Below are positions 46,727-56,569 of a stretch of 64,000 nt of DNA, in pieces. Source of the stretch: Pirellulales bacterium (GTDB taxonomy: Bacteria; Planctomycetota; Planctomycetia; Pirellulales; S012-138); the NCBI GenBank assembly GCA_028066245.1, contig JALCBR010000006.1, positions 37,526 through 101,525 on the forward strand, given 5' to 3'. Each line of letters begins with the position of its first letter. The stretch's first letter is position 1. A model generated the notes under the pieces. That model saw nothing but the letters and a program-made list of their open reading frames with translations. It did not search any database and had not been told where the DNA came from. A program made the translations under genes and the position numbers.

Positions 46727-46877
46727 GTGCGTGCCAGATCTGTGCTTGGCAAGGACAACGGAAAGCCCAATCGCTACTTCTTCAAGCAGCTCTCGGCTTG
46801 TTGTCAGTGCTCCGGCGGTGTGTGCATAGAACCACGACAACCGGCGGTTGACAGCACAAGCCCAACTTATCCGCCAA

Positions 46878-47933
46878 TCATCCAGCTTTGGCCAAACGGG
46901 CGCGGGACGTTTGTGCCACGCTACTGGGTTTGGTTGAGGGGCTGGAGCTTCTGGTGGTAAGTGAATGAACGCTCGCTCTGGCAAAGCTGACGAAAAATGC
47001 TGCCAACGCACGACTTCTTCGATGACCTAATCGGAAACTCTCGAAATAAGCTCTGGCAGCACTTCCAAAACGCTGCCGACATGACTCAGCGTAGGCAAAT
47101 TCAAATGAGCGTTTGCCCGTTCGCACTTGAAGAGTCCGCTTGACCAGAGGATTCGAGGCGTGGTGCGACCGAAGCTTCTGATAGCCAAACAATGCGTTGC
47201 CGGCATGAGCAGAACTCACAACGGAGTTATCGCCATGAATTCGATAGTACGACAGAACCTCTTCGACACAACGAAACTCTTCAGCGCGGGCGAGCCGAAG
47301 CCAAAGGTCGTAATCTTCGGCCGATTTGATTGCGGGATCAAACAAGCCAGAAACCGCCAGCGCGGATCGTCGAACGAGAGTCGCAGACATATGGACAAAA
47401 TTGCCTGCGGCGAGCCGTTCATAAACCTGCGCTTCAGGGCGGGCAGGTAACTCGTTCAGTCGAGAGCCACGAACCTCGCCTTCGACCATGTAGGCGAAAT
47501 CAGAATAGAAACAGCCGGCTTCAGGGTGGTTCCTAGCCGCCATGACCATCTTGCTTAAGAAGTCGCTGTGCCAAAGATCGTCAGAATCCAGAAAGGCAAT
47601 CAACTCCCCTGTCGCTGCAAGGATGCCACGATTCCTCGCACTCGAAACCCCACCGTTCTCCTGTGCGATAACCTTCGCATCCGGTGCGATGGACCGTACG
47701 ATATTGGCGCCACCGTCAGTGGAGCCGTCATCGACAACGATGATTTCGATGTTGGAGTACGCTTGCGCGAGTACGGACTTCAATGTCTCGCGAATGAACC
47801 TGGCGCCGTTGTACAGCGGAATGACGACCGAAACGAGCGGTTCAGCAGTCGTGGGAGCGTTCGCAGGTAGAGACTTGAGCGAGGCAGAAAGCTCAAACGG
47901 CGAAACGGTTGGCGCAGAGAAAACGGTACTCAC
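46878..47933 (-). CDS. Family 2 glycosyltransferase
   Basis: The protein has 351 residues. A GT-A catalytic domain (about 30-260) shows VSVVIPLYNGARFIRETL, IIVVDDGSTDGG and the metal-binding DSDD in AFLDSDDLW. The last 90 residues are basic and poorly defined. It transfers a sugar from a nucleotide donor, probably for surface polysaccharide. No other sugar genes are adjacent. Confidence 0.92.
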   Translation of the reverse strand: MSTVFSAPTVSPFELSASLKSLPANAPTTAEPLVSVVIPLYNGARFIRETLKSVLAQAYSNIEIIVVDDGSTDGGANIVRSIAPDAKVIAQENGGVSSARNRGILAATGELIAFLDSDDLWHSDFLSKMVMAARNHPEAGCFYSDFAYMVEGEVRGSRLNELPARPEAQVYERLAAGNFVHMSATLVRRSALAVSGLFDPAIKSAEDYDLWLRLARAEEFRCVEEVLSYYRIHGDNSVVSSAHAGNALFGYQKLRSHHASNPLVKRTLQVRTGKRSFEFAYAESCRQRFGSAARAYFESFRLGHRRSRALAAFFVSFARASVHSLTTRSSSPSTKPSSVAQTSRARLAKAG

Positions 47934-48418
47934 AGACTTTCCTCGCTGATCATACGAGGTTGCGCGATTATCCTGCTAGGCAGACATCGACCACGCCAAG
48001 CGTCCCTGACGGAGCCGTTTCCCAGCCGGATCATCGACAAAATGTTTACGCAGAACGAGCCGGTAGCTTACCCCGGCATGCTAGCAATGTCACGTAATTT
48101 GCCAGATATTCCATAGCCAACGCAGGTTGCCAGCCGTATATGGCGGAACGGGTCCATTGTGAGCCTGAGGCATTGAGTCAATCTGCGGAAGCCGAATCAC
48201 TCGGTCGGCTCGCTAGCATGCGAGGGCAATTTCCTCTAAGTGACTATTTTCAATTAGGTTATGGCGTGTTGAACAACAGAGGAGTTCCGCAGTCTCCGGA
48301 AAAGAGTGCTCAGCGGATTGCGTCAGCCGACCAGCAAGTGACAATCCTCACAGTCTAGACAGGCACACCGCTGGAGAATGTGGCCTGTCATTTAGGCCGA
48401 CAGCTCCGAGAATTTCCA
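47934..48418. other. Divergent spacer between the glycosyltransferase and hydrolase genes
   Basis: I see no gene or structure I can support. A 72-codon ORF (48140-48358) has no recognisable features. Confidence 0.4.
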
Positions 48419-49429
48419 ATGAGCCCACGACGTATTCAGCATTTCTCAACTTTGATGCGGTCGCATGGCTCTGCTCTTGTCTGCGTATTGCTTTTGTTCT
48501 TTGCCGGCGCCGAAAGCTCATCGGCGAATACGGCAGAAGTTTCGTCACCCGTCGTCGCACAAGATCCGCAGTCGCCAGAGTTGGCAGAGCTGCCAGGTGC
48601 CACGGAGGGTTTTGTCGACTCGGGTGGCGTTAAGATCCACTACGTGACAATGGGCAATGGCCCGCTGTTGGTCATGATCCACGGATTTCCGGACTATTGG
48701 TACTCCTGGCGAAAGCAGATGCCAGCTTTGGCGGAACATTTCCAGGTCGTGGCCGTAGATCAGCGGGGTTACAACCTTAGCGACAAGCCGGAAGGAGTCA
48801 GTGAATACGCAATGCCCAAACTTGTCGGTGATCTGGTCGCGGTGGTTGAGCACTTCCCCCAAGAACGGGCAACGATTGTCGGACACGATTGGGGCGGAGC
48901 CGTCGCTTGGCAGTTCGCTATGAGCGTGCCGCAATTGACGGAGCGGCTGGTGATTCTCAATTTGCCACACCCCAACGGATTGCGGCGCGAGTTGGCGAAT
49001 AATCCCCAGCAGCAGGCCAACAGTCAGTACGCGCGAGACTTCCAAGCGGAAGACGCCGCGTCAAAGCTGGATGCCAAGCAATTGGCTGGCTGGGTGACCG
49101 ATGCCGACGCCAGATCGTACTATGTGGCGGCCTTCCAGCGGTCATCTTTCAAAGGAATGCTCAATTACTACAAGGCCAACTATCCACGTCAAACCGGAAA
49201 CGCCAACACGGCGGCAGATCCGACGCCTTCGCCCAAAGTGAAATGTCCTGTGCTGATGTTCCACGGGCTTGAAGATCAAGCATTGCTGCCGAGCGGACTC
49301 AATAATACCTGGGAATGGGTGGAGAACGACTTGACCATCATGACAATCCCAGGCGCCGGCCATTTTGTGCAGCAAGATGCTGGAGACAAAGTCACCAAGC
49401 ACATGGTTCGCTGGCTGACCACGGACTGA
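48419..49429 (+). CDS. Exported alpha/beta-hydrolase, epoxide hydrolase-like
   Basis: The protein has 336 residues from ATG 48419; the track start adds 13 codons. A signal peptide ([14 protein letters not shown]) targets it outside the cytoplasm. The fold shows the oxyanion [21 protein letters not shown], the nucleophile Asp in [11 protein letters not shown], and the catalytic His in GAGHFVQ. An Asp nucleophile in GHDWGG indicates an epoxide hydrolase or haloalkane dehalogenase-type enzyme; the tyrosines usual for epoxide hydrolases are plausible but not certain. Confidence 0.9.
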   Translation: MSPRRIQHFSTLMRSHGSALVCVLLLFFAGAESSSANTAEVSSPVVAQDPQSPELAELPGATEGFVDSGGVKIHYVTMGNGPLLVMIHGFPDYWYSWRKQMPALAEHFQVVAVDQRGYNLSDKPEGVSEYAMPKLVGDLVAVVEHFPQERATIVGHDWGGAVAWQFAMSVPQLTERLVILNLPHPNGLRRELANNPQQQANSQYARDFQAEDAASKLDAKQLAGWVTDADARSYYVAAFQRSSFKGMLNYYKANYPRQTGNANTAADPTPSPKVKCPVLMFHGLEDQALLPSGLNNTWEWVENDLTIMTIPGAGHFVQQDAGDKVTKHMVRWLTTD

Positions 49430-49498
49430 AGCAGGCCAGAAGAATTCTCTCGCGACTTCCATCACATGTGGCGCCCGAAAACGCCAAGGAGAAACTGA

Positions 49499-50110
49499 AT
49501 GCGTTTACTTACGGCTCTTGCGTTGACAACCATTGTGATCTTCAGCGGATGCGATACGGCCAAGGATGACACCACCAAGAATGACGACGGTGGCAACGGA
49601 GCAGCTCCTGCCACCACTCCCGAAGGGGCATATGCGCTCTCGCAAGATAACATGTCGGTCACGTTCGTCGGTGAGAAACCAAATGGTGAGTCACACAGGG
49701 GCCGCTTTGAAACCCTTAGCGGGCACATGAAATTCAACGCGGACAATTTGGACGAGTGCAGCGTACAAGTCACGATCGATATGGACTCGTTGTGGTCAGA
49801 CGCGCAAGGCCTAACAAATCATCTCAAGCAAAACGACTTCTTCAACGTCGTGGAGTATCCGGAATCCAAGTTTGTCTCGACGCAGTTCACGCATGTTGAA
49901 GAGGACACGTACAACATCCTCGGCAACCTCACAATTCGCGATGTGACCAAAGAAGTCACCTTTCCGGCCATAATCACCCAGAAAGACGATGCCTTGAATT
50001 TGACGATCGAATACTCACTCAAGCGCACGGATTTCAACGTCAACTTCAAGCCGGATCAGGTCAATGACATGGTCCCACTTAAGATCGCAATCAACGCAAA
50101 GCAGGAATGA
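49499..50110 (+). CDS. YceI-family lipoprotein
   Basis: The protein has 203 residues. The lipobox IFSGC makes this a lipoprotein; an acidic linker follows. Residues about 45-200 form the YceI lipocalin-like beta barrel, with SGHMKFNADNLDECSVQVTI and FKRTDFNV-like repeats. YceI proteins bind isoprenoid lipids in a periplasmic barrel. The hydrolase gene lies 69 bp upstream on the same strand. Confidence 0.9.
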   Translation: MRLLTALALTTIVIFSGCDTAKDDTTKNDDGGNGAAPATTPEGAYALSQDNMSVTFVGEKPNGESHRGRFETLSGHMKFNADNLDECSVQVTIDMDSLWSDAQGLTNHLKQNDFFNVVEYPESKFVSTQFTHVEEDTYNILGNLTIRDVTKEVTFPAIITQKDDALNLTIEYSLKRTDFNVNFKPDQVNDMVPLKIAINAKQE

Positions 50111-50150
50111 TTCTGCCATGTCTGCCCTCAAGGCACTTGTTTGATCGCTC

Positions 50151-51020
50151 ATGCCTTTTGACACGTCGCAATTCTTGCTGGCATTTGTCATCCCCGGGGT
50201 CGCCGCCGCCATTGCCGGCGCGTTGTGGCGATGGCCACCCCGCGAGGAGCCGGGTTTGGGCAGCTTTCTCACCGGCCTGGTCCTGGCAGGTGGTTTTGTC
50301 TTTGGCTGCTGGGCACTGGGAAGATTGGAATGGATGCCGGAGCCATTTGGCAGCGGTTGGGTTCCGTACGCTGCAGTGAGTGCCGTGCTGGTCAGCGGGT
50401 TCAATGTCTTGCTCGGTGGCGTCGCCGGGCGGGTATTGCAAGCGTTGCTTACGCTTGCCTTCGTGGTGGCGGCCGCATGGTTGATGGTTCGTGATTCTGC
50501 AAGTCAGGCAGACTTCCGTTGGTGGGCAGTCGGAGCGCTGGCGGGAGCAATGGCTCTGACATGGTGGACGGGTGAGTTTGCTTGGCGACGACAGAACGGC
50601 CGCTTTCCCGTGTTGTTGAGCCCAATTCTGCTTGGCATGATTGCCGTGGTGACAATGTTCAACCTGGCGAGCACTTCATCATTAGAAATGTGCAGCGTGG
50701 CTGTCGCCGTCATGACCGGTGGAGCGCTGTTCGCCGGTGCGAACCAGAAATCTGTGGCCAAGCCAGCGATGGCAATCTTCTCCGTTGCTTACTGCGGGTT
50801 GTTGTACGCTGCTTATGCCGGACTAACCAACGCGTACAAGAGCGAATACGTCTACCGCAACCTGGCAACGCTGCTGGCGGCCGTTTCGCCGTGGCTGATC
50901 TTGCTGTATGGCTTTTGGCGGGATGAAGAAAAGCGCTTGCCATGGAAACGAGGATTGTTGCTGACTGCCGTGATCATCACACCAGCTTTGGCCGGAATGG
51001 GATTGAGTTTTCTCGGCTAG
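50151..51020 (+). CDS. Hypothetical polytopic membrane protein
   Basis: The protein has 289 residues with about eight hydrophobic helices covering nearly the whole length (e.g. FLLAFVIPGVAAAIAGALW, AVSAVLVSGFNVLLGGVAG). No catalytic motif is recognised. It starts 40 bp after the YceI gene and could be co-transcribed. Role unknown. Confidence 0.75.
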   Translation: MPFDTSQFLLAFVIPGVAAAIAGALWRWPPREEPGLGSFLTGLVLAGGFVFGCWALGRLEWMPEPFGSGWVPYAAVSAVLVSGFNVLLGGVAGRVLQALLTLAFVVAAAWLMVRDSASQADFRWWAVGALAGAMALTWWTGEFAWRRQNGRFPVLLSPILLGMIAVVTMFNLASTSSLEMCSVAVAVMTGGALFAGANQKSVAKPAMAIFSVAYCGLLYAAYAGLTNAYKSEYVYRNLATLLAAVSPWLILLYGFWRDEEKRLPWKRGLLLTAVIITPALAGMGLSFLG

Positions 51021-51096
51021 CGCCTATTGCTTGTATTCCGCTCGCCCAGACGGACGTTGTGAAGTCATCCCGCAAAGGAAGCCGCGCGCCAGACTC

Positions 51097-51331
51097 TCAC
51101 GCGTACGGGCGAAATTGACATTGGTCAAATTTGGGGGGTGTTTTGTGCCGCCCTGCGCGCTGCCGAGCGCCATAGGGGGTTGACGGTAGACATGCTACTG
51201 AACTTAACGTCAAGGTTGTCGGTGATGTTTGCGGTCTCGTTGCTGGTTAATTGTTGGGCATGACGCGTTTGCGCCACCCCCCTGGAGGCTGGAAAAATTT
51301 GACCAATGTCAATTTTGCCCGTACGCCTTGA
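51097..51331. repeat. Inverted-repeat (MITE-like) element, copy 3
   Basis: 235 bp, same orientation as copy 2. The left arm begins TCACGCGTACGGGCGAAATT; the right arm reads TCAAGGCGTACGGGCAAAAT on the other strand. Its right flank matches the flank of copy 1 for about 90 bp, and its left flank shares GGCTTCC and GGGATGACTT with the others. It lies between convergent genes. Confidence 0.85.
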
Positions 51332-51458
51332 GGCATGGCGCGGGGGTAGCGCCACGGCAATTCCATCACGCGCCCGCAAAAGCGATGGAACTGCCGACGA
51401 ACAGAACGCCAAGAAGGTAGGACAAGCCGTTGGCAGCCGCACGATCAGGTATGACTGA

Positions 51459-52550
51459 TTAACCATTTGTGGCCGGGCGCCCTCGGGGAACATACCGGCA
51501 GCAGTCGGTTGGGCATACATCGTGGCTTGGCGGATGATCTCCAATCGCAACTCGTGGCCGGTCATAGAACCGCTCTTCAACGAGCTCTCGGATCATCTTC
51601 ACGAACCGTGGATGCGTACCAGCGGTCGCAGCGCGGACCATGTTCAGACCGATTTCCTTGCCGACCTCGGCCGCTTCGGTATCCAGGTCGAAAAGCACTT
51701 CCATGTGATCGGAAAGAAAACCGATCGGCACAACCACCGCGTCCGTCCCGCCTTGCTGGCGAAACGCGCGTAGGTCATCGCAAACATCCGGTTCCAACCA
51801 TGGCTGGCTCGGCGGACCGCTGCGACTTTGATACACCAGCCGCCAAGAGCTGGAATCTTGTTGGGCCATCAACTGGCGAACGTGCTCCACAACCAGACGG
51901 CATGATTCCTCCAGTTGAGAAACATAGGCACAGTTGTCCGCCATGCTCTGCGGAATGCTGTGCGCGGTGAAAACCAACATGGCGTTGGCGCGCCGTTCTG
52001 GCGGAATCTGATGAAGCGCGTTCACTGCCGACTCGGCCATCACTTCCACAAAGCCGGGATGATTATAGAACATGCGCAGCTTGTCGATCGCCGGAGCTTG
52101 TGAGCCAACTTCAGTCTGCGCGGCTTCTATGTTTTCCCGATATTGACGGCAACCGGAATAGCTGGAAAACGCGGACGTGACAAAGCCCAAGGCTTGCGTG
52201 ACATTGTCTTTGGCCATTTGGCGCAGAGTATCAGGCAGCAACGGATGCCAGTTGCGGTTTCCCCAATAGATGGGAAGCTGGAGTCCGCTCGTGGAAAACT
52301 CTTGCCGCAGCGCGGCAATCAACTCTCGCACCTGGGCGTTGATAGGACTGACGCCACCAAACGCCTGATAGTGTTCGGCCACTTCCAGCATTCGCTCGCG
52401 AGGAACATTCCGTCCCCGCAGCACATTCTCCAAGAATGGCAACACGTCATCGGGACCCTCCGGACCACCGAAGGAGACGACGAGCAGAGCATCGTAGGTG
52501 TTTGTCGGCTCCGGCATGGCTTTGAGTTGGATCTGGGGACGGTCGGGCAA
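51459..52550 (-). CDS. hemH: Ferrochelatase
   Basis: The protein has 363 residues. It inserts iron into protoporphyrin IX as the last step of haem formation. The conserved His is seen in FTAHSIPQSM; VSFGGPEGPDDV opens the protein, and VYQSRSGPPSQPWLEP and PIGFLSDHMEVLFDLD are typical. The last 30 residues carry Cys-rich CPTDCCRY, as in ferrochelatases that hold a 2Fe-2S cluster, although the usual spacing is not shown. It lies 75 bp downstream of dapL on the same strand. Confidence 0.95.
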   Translation of the reverse strand: MPDRPQIQLKAMPEPTNTYDALLVVSFGGPEGPDDVLPFLENVLRGRNVPRERMLEVAEHYQAFGGVSPINAQVRELIAALRQEFSTSGLQLPIYWGNRNWHPLLPDTLRQMAKDNVTQALGFVTSAFSSYSGCRQYRENIEAAQTEVGSQAPAIDKLRMFYNHPGFVEVMAESAVNALHQIPPERRANAMLVFTAHSIPQSMADNCAYVSQLEESCRLVVEHVRQLMAQQDSSSWRLVYQSRSGPPSQPWLEPDVCDDLRAFRQQGGTDAVVVPIGFLSDHMEVLFDLDTEAAEVGKEIGLNMVRAATAGTHPRFVKMIRELVEERFYDRPRVAIGDHPPSHDVCPTDCCRYVPRGRPATNG

Positions 52551-52625
52551 TCAGACGAACAGAAGCTTCATACTCAATTGGCTCCGTCATTACATTCGTT
52601 CGTAGCAATCAGCGGATTCGCAGGG

Positions 52626-53855
52626 CTAAAACTTCGGATTCAAGCTCTGCAGTCGACGTCGGGTCTCATCCATCAATCGATCTTCATCCGCCTCCGAGGG
52701 TGCAACGTATGTGACGGAGAATCGCAAGAATGCTCCGGCGTCGTCCCAGGGAACCGTGCAAATGGAGTGCTTACGAATTAAGAACTGGCTGGCCGCTTCC
52801 GCATTCTCAAACATCTCGCCGTCAGCCGACGTAGGCGATTTGGTGTAGAGAAAGTACGAGCCACCTGGCATCTGGCAATCAAACCCGCATGAACGCAGGG
52901 TTTCGACCAGCTTTGCCAATCGCCGGCGATACTTCTCCCGCACCTGGTCGGGGATCGCGTCGTCGTCCAATGCGGCAACGGCGGCCTTCTGAATGGCAAT
53001 GAACTGCCCGGAATCATAGTTGTCTTTGACATCGGCAAATGCGCTGACGATCCGTTCCGCACCACAGACCCATCCCAACCGCCAGCCGATCATGTGGAAA
53101 CCCTTGGATAGAGAGTGGACCTCCACGCCGACATCTTTTGCACCATCGACTGCCAGAAAACTCAACGGCTCGCCCTGGAAAGTCAGCAGCAAGTGCGCTG
53201 CGTCTTGCACAACCACCACGTTGTTTGTGTGGGCAAAATCAACGACCCGTTCGTAGAACTCGCGCGTTGTTAGCGCACCAGTTGGACTGTTGGGATAGTT
53301 CAGCACCAACAACTTGGCCCGTTGTTTGATGTCCGCGGGAATTCCAGCTAGGTCCGGCAGGAAGCCATTCTCCTGCAGCAACGGAAGCTGGTGAACTTCA
53401 CCACCGTAATATCGCGTATGCGTTCCGGCGACTGGATACCCCGGCACCGTCATCAGGGTAACATCCCCCGGGTTGATGAACGCCGCAGGCAGCATGGCCA
53501 GCGCCGGCTTGGAACCAATGGAATGGTTCACTTCCGTCTGGGGATTCAGTTCGACGGCAAAACGCCGCCGCATAAACCGAGCCACGGCTTCCTTGAACTC
53601 AGCGATTCCGTTATCGGCATAACCGCGGTTGGCGGGCTCGTTGATCTCTCGCGCCATGGCCTGCCGCACGGCCTCGGGTGCCATCTCGTCATTCTCGCCA
53701 ATGCCGAAGTCAATCAACTCGCGGTCTGGGTGATCGGCCAGAGCCTGCCGCTTGGCGCGCTTGATCTTTTCAAACTTGTAGATCTCGTTGCTTTTGCCGT
53801 AATTAACGCCGCCGATTCTCTCGGCGAAGAGTTGTTGGAAGTACGGATCGCTCAT
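52626..53855 (-). CDS. dapL: LL-diaminopimelate aminotransferase
   Basis: The protein has 409 residues from ATG 53855 (MSDPYFQQLFAERIGG), the usual family start; the track start is 25 codons earlier. A PLP class-I fold with the lysine in HSLSKGFHMIGWRLGW, FGIGENDEMAPEAVR and NYPNSPTGA marks the DapL pathway, which makes LL-diaminopimelate directly from tetrahydrodipicolinate for lysine and peptidoglycan. DapL occurs in planctomycetes and chlamydiae, which fits the organism. Confidence 0.94.
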   Translation of the reverse strand: MSDPYFQQLFAERIGGVNYGKSNEIYKFEKIKRAKRQALADHPDRELIDFGIGENDEMAPEAVRQAMAREINEPANRGYADNGIAEFKEAVARFMRRRFAVELNPQTEVNHSIGSKPALAMLPAAFINPGDVTLMTVPGYPVAGTHTRYYGGEVHQLPLLQENGFLPDLAGIPADIKQRAKLLVLNYPNSPTGALTTREFYERVVDFAHTNNVVVVQDAAHLLLTFQGEPLSFLAVDGAKDVGVEVHSLSKGFHMIGWRLGWVCGAERIVSAFADVKDNYDSGQFIAIQKAAVAALDDDAIPDQVREKYRRRLAKLVETLRSCGFDCQMPGGSYFLYTKSPTSADGEMFENAEAASQFLIRKHSICTVPWDDAGAFLRFSVTYVAPSEADEDRLMDETRRRLQSLNPKF

Positions 53856-54000
53856 GAATTGCGTTTTCAAGCTGACGCCGCTGCTCAATCGCTCGACCGT
53901 TCCTGTCGAAAATAAGCGATCTACAGCCACGCCCGGTAACCTAGCGAAGCGATCTCAAGTTCACAAGCGGGGGTCGAGCATGTACGTGTTCGAGCGCTCT

Positions 54001-54411
54001 TCAACCGTCCTCTTCGCCCACTCTTTGTGCGAAGAGGATCACGCAGCCGCCGGGAGCGCGGACGCCGATCTCCCGCATGCCGTAAAACGTGGTTCGGTCA
54101 GGCACGATGATCTCGCACCCCTCAACGGCAGAGATGATCTCTTCCAGATCTTCCACTTTCACAAACAGCATGACGCCCCCGCCCTGAAAACCCAGAGCAG
54201 CAACCTGTGGCAGATCATCCTTGATGCTGGCCTTGGTTTGAAGCATGACCTCGACATCGCCGCGTTGTAAGGCGCAAAAGTTGAGACCGTTCTCGCCAGG
54301 TGCTTCAATGGTCTTGGTGAACTTCAGCCGCTCTGTCCAGAACGGCAAACTATCTTCGATGTTGTTGACGGACAGGACAGGCGTGAGATTTTTCATGATA
54401 GCGATTGTCAT
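54001..54411 (-). CDS. VOC-family (glyoxalase-like) protein
   Basis: The protein has 136 residues from ATG 54411 (or 54396, MKNLTPVLSV); the ORF track starts 49 codons too early. A single VOC domain with beta-alpha-beta-beta-beta repeats is visible: LSVNNIEDSLPFWTERLKF and GGGVMLFVKVEDL. Metal-ligand residues are not all clear. The function could be a lyase, resistance or binding protein; it cannot be decided here. Confidence 0.85.
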   Translation of the reverse strand: MTIAIMKNLTPVLSVNNIEDSLPFWTERLKFTKTIEAPGENGLNFCALQRGDVEVMLQTKASIKDDLPQVAALGFQGGGVMLFVKVEDLEEIISAVEGCEIIVPDRTTFYGMREIGVRAPGGCVILFAQRVGEEDG

Positions 54412-54567
54412 TCGATGTCTTTTGATGGGCCAAACGTCCAGGTACGATATCGAACAATCTATCGCCGCGTGCGAATGACGTCTTGGAAACGGACCAGAAT
54501 ACGAACTCATTGCGGAACAGGCTGGCCGAGGTGAGCGATAGCCTGCGGACGTCGTCATTCGTGCCTC

Positions 54568-55419
54568 TTATCCGCCATAGCCGCTATATCGCTTGACGCC
54601 TCGATAGAACGCAAACCGGCACAGGAAGATGAAGAACACCAACCAGGCAAGTTGCGTCCACAATCCGATCGTAAGCTCCGTCCCTTCAATCTTCCCCAAG
54701 AAGACGGCCGCCGGGAAATAGGCCAAATATTTGAGCGGCACAAGTTCCACAATCGATTGCCATGGCTCTGGCAACATATCTAAGGGGAACATATGCCCGG
54801 AGAAGAAAAAGTTGAACAACATATAGACGAACAATAACGAGCTGACTTCCAGAAACCAGAAGCTAATCATGCCGATGGTAGCTTCCAGGAAGAATCCCAG
54901 CAGGAAGGCCATGATCAATGAGGCAAGGTAAGCCAGGAACGTTTGCCATGGCGGGAAGCTGGGGAAGTAATCGCGACAAAGGAAGAACACCAGTGCAAAT
55001 GGTGCGGCGGCCACCACGTAGTACACCAGCTTGTGGGCCACGCGAGACAGCAGCATGAATCCAATCATGTCAATCGGCTGGATCAAGTACTTCTTGATCT
55101 CGCCTTGCCGCACCTGGAGGGCAATGCCGGAAGCCAACCCCGGCATGCTGGAGAAGGCACGCGTAATCATCGTCAGCAAGTAATAGGCGACAAAGTCTCC
55201 ATAGGCGTAGCCAACGATGCTCTTCTCCTGTGTGGCTGCGAAGACTGCCGCCCACAGAAAAATCTGCGTCACGATCGGGAGGAAACGCATCAACGTCCCC
55301 AGCGCAAAATCTCCACGATAGACCAGCCGCTCTTCAATGCAGATGCGGAGAATGGTCCACCAAGTCGCGGCGCGAGCGAACATAACAGCAGGAACGATGA
55401 TTTTTGTGGTGATTCCCAA
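54568..55419 (-). CDS. ABC-2 family transporter permease
   Basis: The protein has 283 residues with six hydrophobic helices ([37 protein letters not shown], others). [16 protein letters not shown] is typical of ABC-2 membrane subunits of the COG4587 kind. No ATPase gene is adjacent, so the partner must be elsewhere. Substrate unknown. Confidence 0.85.
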   Translation of the reverse strand: MGITTKIIVPAVMFARAATWWTILRICIEERLVYRGDFALGTLMRFLPIVTQIFLWAAVFAATQEKSIVGYAYGDFVAYYLLTMITRAFSSMPGLASGIALQVRQGEIKKYLIQPIDMIGFMLLSRVAHKLVYYVVAAAPFALVFFLCRDYFPSFPPWQTFLAYLASLIMAFLLGFFLEATIGMISFWFLEVSSLLFVYMLFNFFFSGHMFPLDMLPEPWQSIVELVPLKYLAYFPAAVFLGKIEGTELTIGLWTQLAWLVFFIFLCRFAFYRGVKRYSGYGG

Positions 55420-55503
55420 CCATGAACTGGCACGAGTTCCGATTATAGGCCCTCATGACATCTGTCCCAGGGGCACGCATCGAGTTGCCCGCCAGATGAT
55501 TGT

Positions 55504-56520
55504 TCACTCAGCCGCCTCTTCAGCCAACACGGCGACGGCCAATGCTGTTGCACTGCGCGAAATCTCCGCGTTATCAAACTGTTCCGCCAGCGAGATGACT
55601 TGGACGTCTTTCAGCCGTAGTTTGGCAACGAGCTTTCTGGCCAGAAACTCACCGCTGCCGGAAAGGATGATTGTGCGTGGTGGTTGCGACAAACCTCGCA
55701 TCACGCCGACGGCGGCAAGGCCCAACTTGGCAAGCTGAGCCTTCTCAATCGCTTGAGCGGCAGCCAACGCATCGTCTACATCAAACATCTCCCGGTCGGC
55801 GCAGATGCATCGTGCCAGCCGGTCGTGCGCAGCGTCCTTGGTAGCGGGGCGTCCATCGGCTGTTGTTGCCGCATCGGGCTCTTCCGGCAACTCGTCCAGT
55901 ACCAAATAGGCATCCCAGGTGGTGGCGAACAACTCCTGAGCCACGCCACATTGTTTGCCTTTCCAGGGGAGCGTGTTCGTCACCGCGCAAACTGGACTCC
56001 GCCGCACTCCTGTATAGACGAGCTCGCCCGATGCCAGGCGGTTAGGGTCGGTCAGCCCGTCTGGACACGGCCCACCGGCATCAAGTGGAATGATGTCCGC
56101 GGTCGTTGAACCGATATCGATCAAGAGTGCCGAGCTGTTCTCCGTAAGGCGGGTGCAGTACTTCGCTAACGCGTGCCAGTTGGCCGCGGCTGCTTGTAGG
56201 TGCCGGTCTCGCGCTTCGTCTGGACTGACGAAAGTCCCGTCCGTCAAATACACAGAAATATCTCGTCCCGCAGCGGCGGATTCCACAGATTTCAAAATGC
56301 GGTCAACGCCTTCACGCTTGGTGCGATAGCAATCGGCCAGTTCACCGGTCATTGTGACAGCCAATGATGCGTCTGGGATTTGTCCATCCAGCAACTCCTG
56401 CAGCAAATCGGCGAGGGCATCCGGTCGGCGCCAGAGCGGAAAACTCCGCGAGATGGCCAACTGAGACCCGTTAGAGAGTTTCGTCTGTGCGCCGCCAATA
56501 TCCAATCCGATCCAAGACAT
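55504..56520 (-). CDS. MfnF-like H4MPT-linked C1-pathway protein (ASKHA fold)
   Basis: The protein has 338 residues. It opens with IGLDIGGAQTKLS, an ASKHA phosphate-binding motif, and has LLIDIGSTTADIIPLD, a hydantoinase-like second motif. It matches the H4MPT-linked C1 transfer pathway protein group, to which the archaeal methanofuran enzyme MfnF belongs, as I recall. It probably joins the aryl-glutamyl part of the cofactor to the furan ring. The MfnD-like ligase gene lies 49 bp upstream on the same strand, which supports the pathway call. Confidence 0.85.
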   Translation of the reverse strand: MSWIGLDIGGAQTKLSNGSQLAISRSFPLWRRPDALADLLQELLDGQIPDASLAVTMTGELADCYRTKREGVDRILKSVESAAAGRDISVYLTDGTFVSPDEARDRHLQAAAANWHALAKYCTRLTENSSALLIDIGSTTADIIPLDAGGPCPDGLTDPNRLASGELVYTGVRRSPVCAVTNTLPWKGKQCGVAQELFATTWDAYLVLDELPEEPDAATTADGRPATKDAAHDRLARCICADREMFDVDDALAAAQAIEKAQLAKLGLAAVGVMRGLSQPPRTIILSGSGEFLARKLVAKLRLKDVQVISLAEQFDNAEISRSATALAVAVLAEEAAE

Positions 56521-56569
56521 CTGCTACTCGTAGAAACGTATTCTTGAAGGCTACCTTGCGAACGTCAGG

